Positions 8,134 to 17,800 of a DNA stretch of 64,000 bases are shown here, piece after piece. Positions within the stretch are counted from its first letter, which is position 1. Each line of letters starts with the position of its first letter. Source of the stretch: Catellatospora paridis (GTDB lineage Bacteria; Actinomycetota; Actinomycetes; Mycobacteriales; Micromonosporaceae); the NCBI RefSeq assembly GCF_009720365.1, contig NZ_ML769315.1:403621-467620 (forward strand). The letters are read 5' to 3'. Both the position numbers and the translations under genes were made by a program. Under the pieces are notes generated by a model that was not told the DNA's origin, ran no database searches, and worked only from the letters and a program-made list of their open reading frames with translations.

Positions 8134-8589
8134 TCAGCGCGGGTACTGCCGCACCGAGACCGGCCGCTCGAAGAACGTCTCCAGCGCCACGATGGTCTGC
8201 GTGCCGGTCACCCCCGGCACCGCGAAAATCTCCTTGAGCACGGCCTGCAGTTCCTCGGTCGTCGAGGTCCGGATCTTGGTGAGCACGGACGCGGAGCCCG
8301 CGGTGATGTGCGCCTCCTGGATCTGCGGGATCGCGCGCAGGGCGTCGGCGGTCTCCGCGTCGCCCATCCACGCGTTCGCCTCGATCAGCACGAACGCGAG
8401 CACGCCGCGCCCCGCCGCGTGCGGGTCGACCTCGACCGTGCTGCGCCGGATGACTCCCCGTTCGCGCAGCTTGCGAACCCGGTCGTGGGCGGCCGCGCCG
8501 GACAGGCCCACCGCCTGGCCCAGCGCCGCGTACGCCTGGGTCGCGTCCTCCTGCAGCAGCGCGATCAGCGTGCGGTCGATCTCGTCCAT
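8134..8589 (-). CDS. Lrp/AsnC-family transcriptional regulator
   Basis: 151 residues. The helix-turn-helix (residues 1-50: DRTLIALLQEDATQAYAALG, then AHDRVRKLRERGVIRRSTVE) is followed by a RAM/ligand domain (residues 65-140). AGRGVLAFVLIEA begins that domain. It probably controls itself and the divergent SMP-30 gene through the 87-bp gap between them. Confidence 0.88.
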   Translation of the reverse strand: MDEIDRTLIALLQEDATQAYAALGQAVGLSGAAAHDRVRKLRERGVIRRSTVEVDPHAAGRGVLAFVLIEANAWMGDAETADALRAIPQIQEAHITAGSASVLTKIRTSTTEELQAVLKEIFAVPGVTGTQTIVALETFFERPVSVRQYPR

Positions 8590-8676
8590 GATCGTTCACT
8601 CCCTGGAGCCTTTGACAGAACCATGTTAGGTGATGTTAGCGTTTTGCCGAACAACGTTAAGCATGGGAGGCACATC
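8590..8676. promoter_or_regulatory. Divergent promoter region with repeated ATGTTAG
   Basis: The plus strand holds TTGACA (8612-8617) and a TAGCGT-like -10 region. Two direct repeats ATGTTAG (8623-8629 and 8633-8639) fall inside the presumed promoter. Their position between an Lrp regulator and its divergent neighbour makes them candidate operator half-sites. Confidence 0.4.
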
Positions 8677-9597
8677 GTGAGTGCGCTGCTCGCCACCGAC
8701 ACCATCCCCGCCCAGCTCGTGACGCTGGATCCACGCTTCGCCTGCAACGGCGACGAGCGCGTGGAACGGCTCTTCACCGGCGGCCGCTGGCTGGAGGGCC
8801 CGGTCTACCACGCGGCCGGGCGATACCTGCTCTGCAGCGACATCCCCAACGACCGGATGCTGCGCTGGGACGAGACCACCGGCACGGTCGGCGTCTTCCG
8901 GCAGCCCGCGGGCCACACCAACGGGCACACCCTGGACGGGCAGGGCCGGCTGGTCAGCTGCGAGCAGGGCAACCGCCGGGTCACCCGCACCGAGCACGAC
9001 GGCAGCATCACCGTGCTGGCCGACAGCTGGCAGGGCAAGCGGCTCAACAGCCCCAACGACGTGGTCGTCCACTCCGGCGGCACGGTCTGGTTCACCGACC
9101 CGTCGTACGGCATCGACAGCGACTACGAGGGAAATCGCGCGCCCAGCGAGATCGGCGCCTGCCACGTGTACCGGGTCCGCCCCGGCGGGGCGCCCGAAGC
9201 CGTGGTCCAGGACGCCGTACGCCCCAACGGCCTCGCGTTCTCCCCCGACGAGCGCCGGCTCTACCTGGCCGACACGCGCCGCAAGCACATCCGGGTCTTC
9301 GGCGTCACCGCCGAGGGCGGCCTGACCGGCGGCGACGTGCTGGCCGAGTGCGACGCGGGCTCGTTCGACGGGCTGCGGGTGGACGACCGCGGCATGATCT
9401 GGGCGGCGGCCCACGACGGGGTGCACTGCTACCACCCCGACGGCACCCGGCTCGGCCGGATCCTGCTCCCCGAGATCGTGTCCAACCTGGTCTTCGGCGG
9501 CCCGAAACGCAACGTGCTCTTCATGACCGCGAGCACCTCGGTGTACGCGATCAGGCTGACCGTGAACGGCTGCACGCCCCCGTGGGCGCGCGGCTGA
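8677..9597 (+). CDS. SMP-30/gluconolactonase-family lactonase
   Basis: 306 residues forming a six-bladed propeller. Metal-site residues are E40 (LEGPVYH), N184 (RPNGLAFS) and D231 (FDGLRVDD), as in SMP-30 and gluconolactonases, which open sugar lactones. The GTG at 8677 has GGGAGG 6 nt upstream; the frame is open further upstream but shows no similarity there. No signal peptide, so cytosolic. Confidence 0.88.
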   Translation: MSALLATDTIPAQLVTLDPRFACNGDERVERLFTGGRWLEGPVYHAAGRYLLCSDIPNDRMLRWDETTGTVGVFRQPAGHTNGHTLDGQGRLVSCEQGNRRVTRTEHDGSITVLADSWQGKRLNSPNDVVVHSGGTVWFTDPSYGIDSDYEGNRAPSEIGACHVYRVRPGGAPEAVVQDAVRPNGLAFSPDERRLYLADTRRKHIRVFGVTAEGGLTGGDVLAECDAGSFDGLRVDDRGMIWAAAHDGVHCYHPDGTRLGRILLPEIVSNLVFGGPKRNVLFMTASTSVYAIRLTVNGCTPPWARG

Positions 9598-9603
9598 GCA
9601 CGA

Positions 9604-10206
9604 TCAGGGCTGCATGTTGACGGCGGCACGGCTGCGCACGATGGCCAGCACCGCCGCCTCGACCTGCTCGATCGGCTGTTCCGGGGTGAACACCAGCCAG
9701 TCCAGCGCCACCACCAGGCACACGCCGAACAGCGCCGAGGCGGACAGTCGTACGTCCAGGTCCGGGGCGAAATCGCCGCTGTCCACGCCCGCCTGCAGCG
9801 TCGCGGCGATCACGGTGATCGCCTCCTCGCGCAGCAGGCGCAGCGTCTGCTGCCAGTCACGGTGCGTCCGCCACATCTCGGACAGCAGCAGCTGCGCGAA
9901 GGACCGGTAGCGCTGGATGAAGGCGAGCTCCGCCCGGACCAGCGCCTCGACGGCGGCCGTCGGCTCCCGCCCGGCGACCGCGGTCTTGAAGTCGTCGGTG
10001 AGCAGGCCCACCCCGTAACGCAGCAGCTCCTCGAACAGCACGCTCTTGGACGCGAAGTTGTAGTAGACGGTCCCCTTGGCCACCCCGGCCCGCTCCGCGA
10101 TCTGATCCACCGTCGTATCGGAGAACCCCTGCTCCGCGATCAGCGCCATGGTCGCCTCGAACAGCTTCTGCCGCGTCGCATCCCGCCGCGCACTCCGCCC
10201 ATCCAC
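9604..10206 (-). CDS. TetR-family transcriptional regulator
   Basis: 200 residues from the GTG at 10206, which has GAGGGGG at 8 nt; a GTG at 10212 is too close to it. The N-terminal HTH is TTVDQIAERAGVAKGTVYYN with the following F-x-SKSVLFEELL helix, and a TetR C-terminal domain follows. It is last in an apparent operon with the ABC ATPase and YhgE genes, whose promoter carries a TetR-type palindrome, so autoregulation of that transporter is the likely role. Confidence 0.9.
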   Translation of the reverse strand: MDGRSARRDATRQKLFEATMALIAEQGFSDTTVDQIAERAGVAKGTVYYNFASKSVLFEELLRYGVGLLTDDFKTAVAGREPTAAVEALVRAELAFIQRYRSFAQLLLSEMWRTHRDWQQTLRLLREEAITVIAATLQAGVDSGDFAPDLDVRLSASALFGVCLVVALDWLVFTPEQPIEQVEAAVLAIVRSRAAVNMQP

Positions 10207-10251
10207 GCCCACAGCCCCCTCGATAACTCAGCGTCCGCGCCTCCCCGGCTC

Positions 10252-10311
10252 GCAGTTTCGGGGAAACTGCCGCTACCGGCGCACCGATTCACGCACTTTC
10301 CCCGAAACTGC
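10252..10311. repeat. Intergenic palindrome B (15-bp arms)
   Basis: Perfect inverted repeat 10252-10266/10297-10311; the left arm can also fold on itself. Sits between YhgE and tetR in the same operon, so it may act as a processing or attenuation element. Same size class as copies A and D but a different sequence. Confidence 0.65.
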
Positions 10312-10361
10312 AAGCCGCTGCGGGTATGCCCCCACCGTGCCACATCGGCCCTGCGGGCAGG

Positions 10362-12509
10362 TCACATGGTGAGGGCGGGGTGGAGTTTGTCGGGGGTGAG
10401 GCGGCGGGCTCGGGAGGCGGTGAGGGTGGTGAGGGTCAGGGCCAGGGCGGTCACGGCGAGCAGGACGGTGACGCCGGTGACGACGGTCCTGGTGGAGCCG
10501 CCGAGGATGAGGCGGCGCAGGCCGTCGACGACGTAGGTCATCGGCAGGTACGGGTGGATCACCTGGAAGAAGCCGGGGCTGGTGGCCACGGGGTAGGTGC
10601 CGCCCGAGCCGGTGAGCTGGAGCATCAGCAGGATCAGGGCGACCAGGCGGCCGGTCGAGCCCAGGGCCGCGCCGAGCAGTTGCAGCACGGCGGTGAAGGC
10701 CAGCATCGTGGCCAGCAGGTAGCCGTACATGCCCCAGGGGTGGGCGGGGTCCAGGCCCAGTGCGAGCAGCAGCACCGCGTACAGCACGGTGGCCTGCGCG
10801 AAGCCGACCGCGACCGCGGGCCGCCAGCCGGCCAGCGCGACCCGCCAGGCGGGCGCGCCGGTCATCAGGTGCCGCCGGGTCACCGGCCGCAGCAGCATGT
10901 ACGTCAGCATCGCGCCCACCCACAGCGCCAGCGCCAGGAAGTACGGCGCGAACCCGGCCCCGTAGGCGGCGGCCGCGTGCCACACGTCGCGTTCCAGGGT
11001 CACCGGCGCGGCCAGCACCCCGGCCCGCTGCGCCCGGGTGTCCGCGTCGTAGCCGGGCACCTGCGCCGCCCCGTCGGACAGCCCTGCGGCCAGTGTGCGC
11101 GCCCCGTCGTCGAGCCGGACGAGCCCGGCGGCGAGCTCCCCCGCCCCGCCGGAGAGCCGGACCAGCCCGCCGTCCAGCTGCCGTGCCCCGGTGGACAGCC
11201 GGTACAGGCCGCCGTGCAGCGACTTCGCGCCCGCTGCGGCGTCGGCGACCCCGCCGTGCAGCCGGTCCGCGCCGGTGGACAGCGTGGCCAGTCCCGCGGC
11301 CAGCTCGTCGACGCTGCGCCGGGCCGCGGCGACGTCGTCGGCCAGGTGCGGGGCGGCCTTCGCCACCGCGCGGGCGGCTGCCGCGACCTCGGTCAGCTGC
11401 GCCTTGACCTGCGGCAGCCCGGCGGTGTCGAGCCGGTGTGCCAGGTCCCGCGCGGTGTCCGCGGCGCTCGTCGCGGCCCGGCGGGCGGCGGTGAAGGCCG
11501 GGTCGTCGGCGAGTTCGGGGTGCGCCTTCACGAGCGCGTCCAGCGAGGTGACGACCTCGGCGGTGCGCCGTACGGCCTGGTCGGCGAGCTGAGGCAGCGC
11601 GTCCAGGTGGGCGGCGAGCGCATCGGCGGCCGCGGCGACGGCGTCGGCACCGCGCTCGATGGTGCCGGCGTGCTCGCGCAGCACCGGCTCGACCCGGCCG
11701 CCGACACCGTCCACCGTGGACGCCAGCTGCGCACCGCCTGCGGCGGCCCGGGCCGCGCCGTCGGCGAGCTGCTCCGCTCCGGCCTCCAGCGTGGCCAGGC
11801 CACCGGCCAGCTCGCGGGAGCCGGACTCGGCCCGCGCCAGCCCGTCGGCGAGGGAGCCCGCCCCGGCCTGGACGCTGTGCGCGCCGTCGGCCAGCGCGTC
11901 CGCACCGTCGCGCGCGTCGGTCGCGCCGCCGGCAAGGTCGCCCGCGCCGTCGGCCGCGTCGCCCAGCGCCGACTTCACGTCGCTGAAGCCGATCAGCATG
12001 CCGTCGAAGTATTTCGCCGCCGCCGACTCGGCCGCCGCCGCCCGGATCTCGGTGAACGCGCTGCGCGCCAGCATCCCGGAGATGTAGTTGACCCCATCGT
12101 CACTGACGACGGTGAGCTGCCCGGCCCGTGCCGTCGCCGCCGGGTCCGGCCCGGTGACCAGGGCCGCCGAGAAGTCCGCCGGGATGCGCAGCATCAGCTG
12201 GTAGGTGCCGTCCCGCAGCCCGTCCGCCGCCTGCGCCGCGCCCACCCGCCGCCACCCGAAGACCTGCCGCTGCTCCAGCTCGTCGGCCAGGTCCCGCCCC
12301 GCGTGCACCTGCCCGCCGTCCGGATCGCTCGCCGCCTCGTCCTCCAGCACCAGCGCCACCGGGATCCGGTTCATGTTGCCGTACGGATCCCAGAACGCCC
12401 ACAGGTACAGCGCCCCGTACAGCAGCGGCACCAGCGTCAGCACCACCAGCGCGGCCCGCGTCATCCGGTGCCGCCGGAACCGCCGCAACTCCAACCTGCC
12501 CAGACTCAC
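10362..12509 (-). CDS. YhgE/Pip-family membrane protein (ABC-2-like permease)
   Basis: 715 residues. One N-terminal helix (about 18-36) is followed by a large extracytoplasmic domain with Ala/Gly-rich heptads of the type LADGAxxLAxGLxxL (residues ~170-470). Five C-terminal helices follow, including LALALWVGAMLTYMLLRP and the ABC-2-like VIHPYLPMTYVVDGLRRL. This is the YhgE/Pip architecture, related to type VII-associated and phage-receptor proteins. The GTG start overlaps the ATPase stop (GTGA), so the pair is translationally coupled. Confidence 0.9.
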   Translation of the reverse strand: MSLGRLELRRFRRHRMTRAALVVLTLVPLLYGALYLWAFWDPYGNMNRIPVALVLEDEAASDPDGGQVHAGRDLADELEQRQVFGWRRVGAAQAADGLRDGTYQLMLRIPADFSAALVTGPDPAATARAGQLTVVSDDGVNYISGMLARSAFTEIRAAAAESAAAKYFDGMLIGFSDVKSALGDAADGAGDLAGGATDARDGADALADGAHSVQAGAGSLADGLARAESGSRELAGGLATLEAGAEQLADGAARAAAGGAQLASTVDGVGGRVEPVLREHAGTIERGADAVAAAADALAAHLDALPQLADQAVRRTAEVVTSLDALVKAHPELADDPAFTAARRAATSAADTARDLAHRLDTAGLPQVKAQLTEVAAAARAVAKAAPHLADDVAAARRSVDELAAGLATLSTGADRLHGGVADAAAGAKSLHGGLYRLSTGARQLDGGLVRLSGGAGELAAGLVRLDDGARTLAAGLSDGAAQVPGYDADTRAQRAGVLAAPVTLERDVWHAAAAYGAGFAPYFLALALWVGAMLTYMLLRPVTRRHLMTGAPAWRVALAGWRPAVAVGFAQATVLYAVLLLALGLDPAHPWGMYGYLLATMLAFTAVLQLLGAALGSTGRLVALILLMLQLTGSGGTYPVATSPGFFQVIHPYLPMTYVVDGLRRLILGGSTRTVVTGVTVLLAVTALALTLTTLTASRARRLTPDKLHPALTM

Positions 12510-13069
12510 CGCCCCACCCCCACCGTCGAAAGGAAGGGGTCGCGGCAGACGGCGATGACCGCGCGGCCGGTCGCGTCGAGGTCGCTGAGCAGGGTCTGCG
12601 TCTCGGCGGGGGTCAGGCCCACGTCGATGTCGTCGATGAGCAGCACGTCGGGGTCCTCCAGCAGGGCAAGCTTGATCATCAGGCGGTGCCGGTCGAGTGG
12701 GGACAGGTCGCGGACCAGGTCGTCGGACTCGCCCGCGAGCAGGGCGTGCCGGCTGCGGCGGTGCCAGGGCCGGGCCAGGCCGAGCAGGCGCAGCCGCTCC
12801 CCGACGTGCTCGGCGACGGTGAGCGCGGGCTCCGGCTCGTTGACGCCGGGGACCAGGCCGAACGCCGTACGCCCGGGGTTTCGCAGCGTGCCGTGCGAGG
12901 TGCGGAAGCGGCCGCCGAGCGCGAGCAGCGCGCTGGTCCGCCCGCCGCCCGCGGGGCCGGTCAGCGTCACCAGCTCGCCCGGATGGACCGCCAGGTCGAG
13001 ATCCCGAAAGACCCATCCCCGGCGGGTACGCAGCCCGAGTCCCTCGGCCCGCAGCAGTGCCGCCTCCAA
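12506..13069 (-). CDS. ABC-type ATPase subunit with degenerate motifs
   Basis: 187 residues from the TTG at 13069 (a TTG at 13081 would overlap the -10 box). The fold is that of an ABC nucleotide-binding domain, but key motifs are off consensus. Walker A is GPAGGGRTS with Arg44 in place of the invariant Lys, the LSGGQ signature reads LSPLD, and Walker B ends in DD instead of DE (D146-D147). It may bind without efficiently hydrolysing ATP. Coupled by a 4-bp overlap to the YhgE-like gene. Confidence 0.82.
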   Translation of the reverse strand: MEAALLRAEGLGLRTRRGWVFRDLDLAVHPGELVTLTGPAGGGRTSALLALGGRFRTSHGTLRNPGRTAFGLVPGVNEPEPALTVAEHVGERLRLLGLARPWHRRSRHALLAGESDDLVRDLSPLDRHRLMIKLALLEDPDVLLIDDIDVGLTPAETQTLLSDLDATGRAVIAVCRDPFLSTVGVGR

Positions 13070-13079
13070 CTCCGCCCCC

Positions 13080-13113
13080 AAAGTATTTGAACCGACCAGT
13101 CAGTTCAAATACT
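13080..13113 (-). promoter_or_regulatory. TetR-type operator overlapping the ABC/YhgE/tetR promoter
   Basis: A perfect 11-bp inverted repeat (13082-13092/13103-13113, 10-nt spacer) covers a minus-strand promoter: TTGAAC (13108-13103), 17 nt, TACTTT (13085-13080). A dimer bound here would block both boxes. The only TetR gene nearby is the last gene of the same operon. Confidence 0.7.
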
Positions 13114-13174
13114 CGCTCACAGCGGGACCCGATCGGAAGTGAGGGTGAGCCGCCTCACCGACTACGATCCAGAG

Positions 13175-13630
13175 GTGATCTCGGCAGAGCCAATGATCTT
13201 CCGTACGGCGAGCTTCCAGGACCTGGACGCCACGACCCTCTACGCCCTGCTCAAGCTGCGCGTGGACGTCTTCGTCGTGGAGCAGTCGTGCCCCTACCCG
13301 GAGCTCGACGGCCGCGACGGCGAGCCCGGCACCCGGCACCTGTGGTACGAGGTCGACCGCAGACCCGTGGCCTACCTGCGCATGCTCGAAGACGCGGAGC
13401 CGGAAGGCAGGGTGTGCCGCATCGGGCGTGTGGTGACCGCCCCCGAGGCGCGCGGCGACGGCCTGGCCGGGCAGCTGCTCACGGCCGCACTGGCCGCGGT
13501 CGGCGAGCGCCCCGCGGTGCTGGACGCGCAGGCGCACCTGGCGAGGTTCTACGCCAAGTACGGCTTCGCCCCCAGCGGCCCGGAGTTCCTGGAGGACGGC
13601 ATCCCGCACGTGCCCATGCGCAGGGGCTGA
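13175..13630 (+). CDS. GNAT-family N-acetyltransferase (ElaA-like)
   Basis: 151 residues with the GNAT order: LYALLKLRVDVFVVEQ, a WYEV strand, the acetyl-CoA loop near RVVTAPEARGDGLAGQLL, and FYAKYGFAPSGPEFLEDGIP at the C-terminus. This is typical of ElaA-type acetyltransferases; the acceptor is unknown. The GTG at 13175 follows TACGAT by 6 nt (leaderless); ATG 13193 and GTG 13139 are alternatives. Divergent from the ABC operon. Confidence 0.85.
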   Translation: MISAEPMIFRTASFQDLDATTLYALLKLRVDVFVVEQSCPYPELDGRDGEPGTRHLWYEVDRRPVAYLRMLEDAEPEGRVCRIGRVVTAPEARGDGLAGQLLTAALAAVGERPAVLDAQAHLARFYAKYGFAPSGPEFLEDGIPHVPMRRG

Positions 13631-13649
13631 GCCCCGGGTCAGGACGCGG

Positions 13650-14648
13650 TCAGGACGCGGCGGCGACCACCGCGGTCGAGCCGCGCACGACCAGCTCGGG
13701 GTCGAACAGGTACTCGTCCGGGGCGACCTCGCCGCCGTCCACCTGCGACACCAGCATGGCCACCGCGGCCGTGCCCATCGCGCCGATGGGCTGGCGCACC
13801 GTGGTCAGCGGCGGGTCCGTGCAGGCCATGAAGAGCGAGTCGTCGTATCCGACCACGGAGATGTCCTCCGGCACGCGCAGGCCCATCCGGCGCACCGCGC
13901 GCACCGCGCCGAGTGCGAACACGTCGGAGGCGCAGACCAGCCCGGTCACGCCCTCCTTGATCAGCCGCACCGCCGCGGCCTGTGCCGCCTCCATCGAGTA
14001 GATGGTGCGCGCGACCGGCGGGTTCTTCTGCCCGGTGCGCTTGCGGAACGCGGCCAGCTTGCGCGCCGACGGCACGTGGTCGACCGGCCCGAGCAGCAGG
14101 CCGATCTTCGTGTGCCCGAGCGACGAGAGGTGCCCATAAGCCTGATCGACCGCGACCGCGTCGTCGGCCGCCACGACCGGGAAGCCCAGTCCGTCTATGG
14201 CCGCGTTCACCAGCACCACGGGCAGGCCGCGCTGGCGCAGCCGGTGGTAGTGCTCGTGCTCGGCGTCGGCCTGCGCGTACAGGCCGCCCGCGAAGATCAC
14301 GCCGGAGACCTGCTGCTCCATCATGATGTCGACGTACGCCGACTCGGCCACGCCCTCCTCGGTGCGGGTGCACAGCACCGGGGTGAAGCCCCGCTGCGCC
14401 AGCGCCCCCGCCACGATCTCGGCGAACGCCGGGAAGATCGGGTTCTGGAGTTCGGGCAGCACGAGGCCGACCAGGCGGGCCCGCTCGCCGCGCAACTTGG
14501 TGGGCCGCTCGTAGCCGAGCACGTCCAGGGCGGTCAGTACGGCGGTGCGGGTCGCTTCGGAGATGCCGGGCTTGCCGTTGAGCACACGGCTCACCGTCGC
14601 CTCGCTCACCCCCACGTACTTCGCCACTTCGGCGAGTCTGCGCGTCAC
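13650..14648 (-). CDS. LacI-family regulator 1 of the alpha-glucan locus
   Basis: 332 residues. The HTH/hinge is RLAEVAKYVGVSEATVSRVL followed by TALDVLGYERPTKLRGERA, then a periplasmic-binding-protein-like sensor domain ending PLTTVRQPIGAMG. It is a close paralogue of regulator 2 at 24207-25226; the recognition helix differs at one position (E/T). The GTG at 14648 lies 7 nt after TACAGT; an earlier GTG at 14657 lies inside that box. It lies after the terminators that end the GH87 gene, so it has its own promoter. Confidence 0.92.
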   Translation of the reverse strand: MTRRLAEVAKYVGVSEATVSRVLNGKPGISEATRTAVLTALDVLGYERPTKLRGERARLVGLVLPELQNPIFPAFAEIVAGALAQRGFTPVLCTRTEEGVAESAYVDIMMEQQVSGVIFAGGLYAQADAEHEHYHRLRQRGLPVVLVNAAIDGLGFPVVAADDAVAVDQAYGHLSSLGHTKIGLLLGPVDHVPSARKLAAFRKRTGQKNPPVARTIYSMEAAQAAAVRLIKEGVTGLVCASDVFALGAVRAVRRMGLRVPEDISVVGYDDSLFMACTDPPLTTVRQPIGAMGTAAVAMLVSQVDGGEVAPDEYLFDPELVVRGSTAVVAAAS

Positions 14649-14744
14649 GCCGGTCACTGTAACCGGTCCGCCGCGTGACGGTTGCCGGGCGAACCGGTAA
14701 ACCGGATCACGTTACGGCCTGGGGCGACTGCCCTGCCGGTGTCG

Positions 14745-14790
14745 AGAAGGGCACCTTCTACAACGCGGAGCGTTGCGAAGGTGCCCTTCT
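14745..14790. terminator. Perfect 14-bp hairpin, distal terminator of the GH87 gene
   Basis: 14745-14758 pairs with 14777-14790; the loop holds a further inverted pair (aacgc/gcgtt). With the hairpin at 14802-14830 it forms a double barrier between the catabolic operon and LacI regulator 1. Confidence 0.65.
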
Positions 14791-14801
14791 TTCACTCAAC
14801 C

Positions 14802-14830
14802 GGTGGAGAGGGCCGCTCACCCTCTCCACC
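14802..14830 (-). terminator. Terminator of the GH87 gene
   Basis: 11-bp perfect stem (14802-14812/14820-14830, 7-nt loop) starting 15 nt after the GH87 stop. No long U-tract, as is common in high-GC actinobacteria. Confidence 0.75.
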
Positions 14831-14844
14831 GGGGCTGGGGTGGG

Positions 14845-17800
14845 TTACGAGGCGTAGACCTCGTACTCCGAGAGCTGGCCGGCGGGCCAGCCCGTGTTTC
14901 CGGTGAAGCTCAGGCGCAGGTAGCGCTGGCTGGTCGCCGGGAACGTGATGGTGACGGTGTTGGCCGAGGACGGGTTGAAGACGTAGCCGGCCGAGGCCTT
15001 CACGGTGCTGTAGGAGGAGCCGTTGGTGCTGCCGAGGACCGACAGGGTCTGGGTGCGGGTGGCCCAGGCCGAGGCGGGCGGCAGCTTGAGCACGACGCGG
15101 GACACCGAGGTCGTCGCGCCGAGGTCGACCGTGATGGTCTGCGGCCAGGCGTTGTTCGGCGACTCCCAGTAGGAGTTGGCGTTGCCGTCGACCGCGTTGC
15201 CCGCGCCGTACACGTCGACGTGGCCGCTCTCGGTCACCGGGCGGCCCAGCGCCAGGTTGGTGTTCGCGACGACGCCGTTGCCCGACAGGTTGATCGTGTG
15301 CGGGCTGCCCGGCGCGTTGCTGGTGAAGCTGACCGAGCCGGAGCGGGCCCCGGACGCGGTCGGCGTGAACGTCACCGAGATCGTGCAGGACGCGCCCGCC
15401 GCCAGCGATGAACCGCAGGTGGTGGTCCGGGCGTAGTCACCGCTGACGGTGACCGCGCCCAGCGTCGCCGACGCCGTGCCGGTGTTGGTCACCGTCACCG
15501 ACTGCGCGCCGCTGGTGCTGCCGACGGTCTGGTTCGCGAACGACAGGCTCGACGAGGACAGGCCGACGGCCGGGGTCTGCGGCGGCGGGCTGCCGTTGCC
15601 GTACACCTCGAACTCGCTGAACTGGCCCGCGGGCCAGCCGGTGTTGCCGGTGACCGTCACCCGGACGTAGCGGCGCGACCCGGCGGTGAAGTTGATCGTC
15701 GCGCTGTTGCCGGTGGCCGGGTTGAAGGTGTAGCCGGCCGAACCCGCCAGGCTGCTGAAGTTCGAGCCGTCCGTCGAGCCCAGCACCTGCAGGGTCTCCG
15801 TGCGGGTGCCCCACGACGGGGGCAGCTTCAGCACGACCTGGTTGACGGTCGCGCTCGTGCCCAGGTCGACCGTGATCGACTGCGGGAAGGCGTTGTTGTT
15901 GCTCTCCCAGTACGTGTTCACGTCGCCGTCGACCGCGTTGCCCGAGCCGTACGACTGGGTGTGGCTGGTCTCGGTGGTCGGGCGGCCCGCGGCGAGGTTG
16001 CCGTTGGGGTTGAAGCCCGAGCCGGACAGGTTCACCACGTGCGGGTTGCCCTGCGCGTTGCTGCCCACGGACAGCTGCCCGTTGCGGGTGCCGGTCGCGG
16101 TCGGCGTGAACGTCACCGAGGCGGTGCAGCTCGCACCGGGCGCCAGCGTCGTGCCGCAGTTGGTGGTCCGGGCGAAGTCACCGCTGACGGCGACGCCGCT
16201 CAGGTTCGCGGTGATGGTGCCCGGGTTGCTGACTGTGACCGTCTGCGCGGCGCTGGTCGTGCCCACGTTCTGCGTGCCGAACACCAGGTTCGACGTGCTC
16301 AGGCTCAGCTGCGCCGAGGGCGGCGGGGGGCTGCTGGGCGGCGGCGGGCTGTTGCTCGGCGGCGTGGTCGGGCCGCCGGTCCAGACCGGGGTCGGCCAGA
16401 TGCCGGTGCAGGCCGGCGGGTTGGCGTACCAGCCGGAGTTGGTGCCGATCTGGGTGATCTGGAACGACGGGCCCACGCAGTTGTGGATCGGGTTGCTCTG
16501 CGCGATGCCGGTGGCGGTCACGTTCTCGAACGTGGCCTGGCCCTGCGACTGCACCTGCAGCGCGTACGTGCCCGCGCCGATGATGCGCACGTTCTTGAAG
16601 TGGATGCCGCTGGCCCCGCCCTCGATCCAGTGCAGCGCCGCATAGGAGCTGTCCAGGATGTCGGCGTCGGTGACGTTGATGGTCGCCCCGGCGATGGGCT
16701 CGTTGAGTCCGGAGAACCAGATCGCGCCGACGCCGAAGTTCCAGTTGTAGTCGGAGTTGCCGGCCCGGATCAGCGTGTTGCGGGCGATGGTGAAGGTGCC
16801 CGCCACGGCCGTGCCCTGGCCCGAGTTGACGCCCGGGTAGCGGTTGCCGATGTGGATGCCGCCGCCGTTGGTGATGGTGTCCGCGACCACGTTGTCCGTG
16901 ATCTTGATGTCGCGGCCGCCGTACGACACGATGTTGTTCGCCAGGATCGTCACGCCGACCGTGTTGAACGAGAACGTGTTGTTGACGTTCGGGATGCGCT
17001 CGGGCCACATGGCCAGGCCGTCGTCACCGGTGTTGCGGACGAACGTGTTGGTGACCGTCGAGTTGGTGACGCCGGTGTGGAAGTTCACGCCGTCGGCGGT
17101 CTGGTCCAGGATCACGCTGTTGCGGATGGTGAAGTTGTCCATCGGGCCGTCCATCCAGGCGCCGACCTTCGTGTGCTGCATCCACACGTGGTCGACCACC
17201 GAGTTGGTCATGGCTCCGCCCATGGCGTTGACCTGGTCGTTGTCCTCGCGCTCGCGGACGTCGCCGATGATGGCGAAGTCCTTGAGGGTCACGTTGCGGC
17301 TCGGGCCGCCCGCCTCGTGCGCGCGGATCTCGCCGCCGTAGCCGCCGCCGGACACGTACTTGCCGTAGACGCCCACCGCGCGGTTGCGGTTGGTCGGGTG
17401 GCGGCCGGTGAGCACCGAGTGCCACATGCCCGCGCCCTGCAGGGTCACCCCGTCGACCACGATGTGGTCCCAGACGGTGTACGTCCCCGCGGGGATCCAG
17501 ACGACCCGGCCCTGCGCCCGGCCCGCGTCGACCGCGGCCTGGAACTTCGCCGTGTTGTCGGCGGTGCCGCCGTTCGGGTCGGCGCCGAAGTCGGCCACCA
17601 CGTCGATCGCGTTGGCGGGCTTGGTCTTCGGGCCACCGACGACCTCGAAGTCGGCCAGGTCGATGGTGAACGTCGGCGACTGCGCGGTCGAGTTCACCTG
17701 CAGCCGGATCTTCGTGCCGATCGGGTAGGTGCTGCCGAGCAGGCTGCGCTGCTCGTCGTAGAAGTGGTGCGGGTTGGTGTCGTTCGGGTTGTTGTTGAAC

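Noticed and set aside
10326-13142. Open frame of 938 codons on the plus strand across the ABC/YhgE genes
   Set aside because: Antisense shadow of the YhgE-like and ATPase genes; composition is Gly/Arg/Val-rich without domain similarity.
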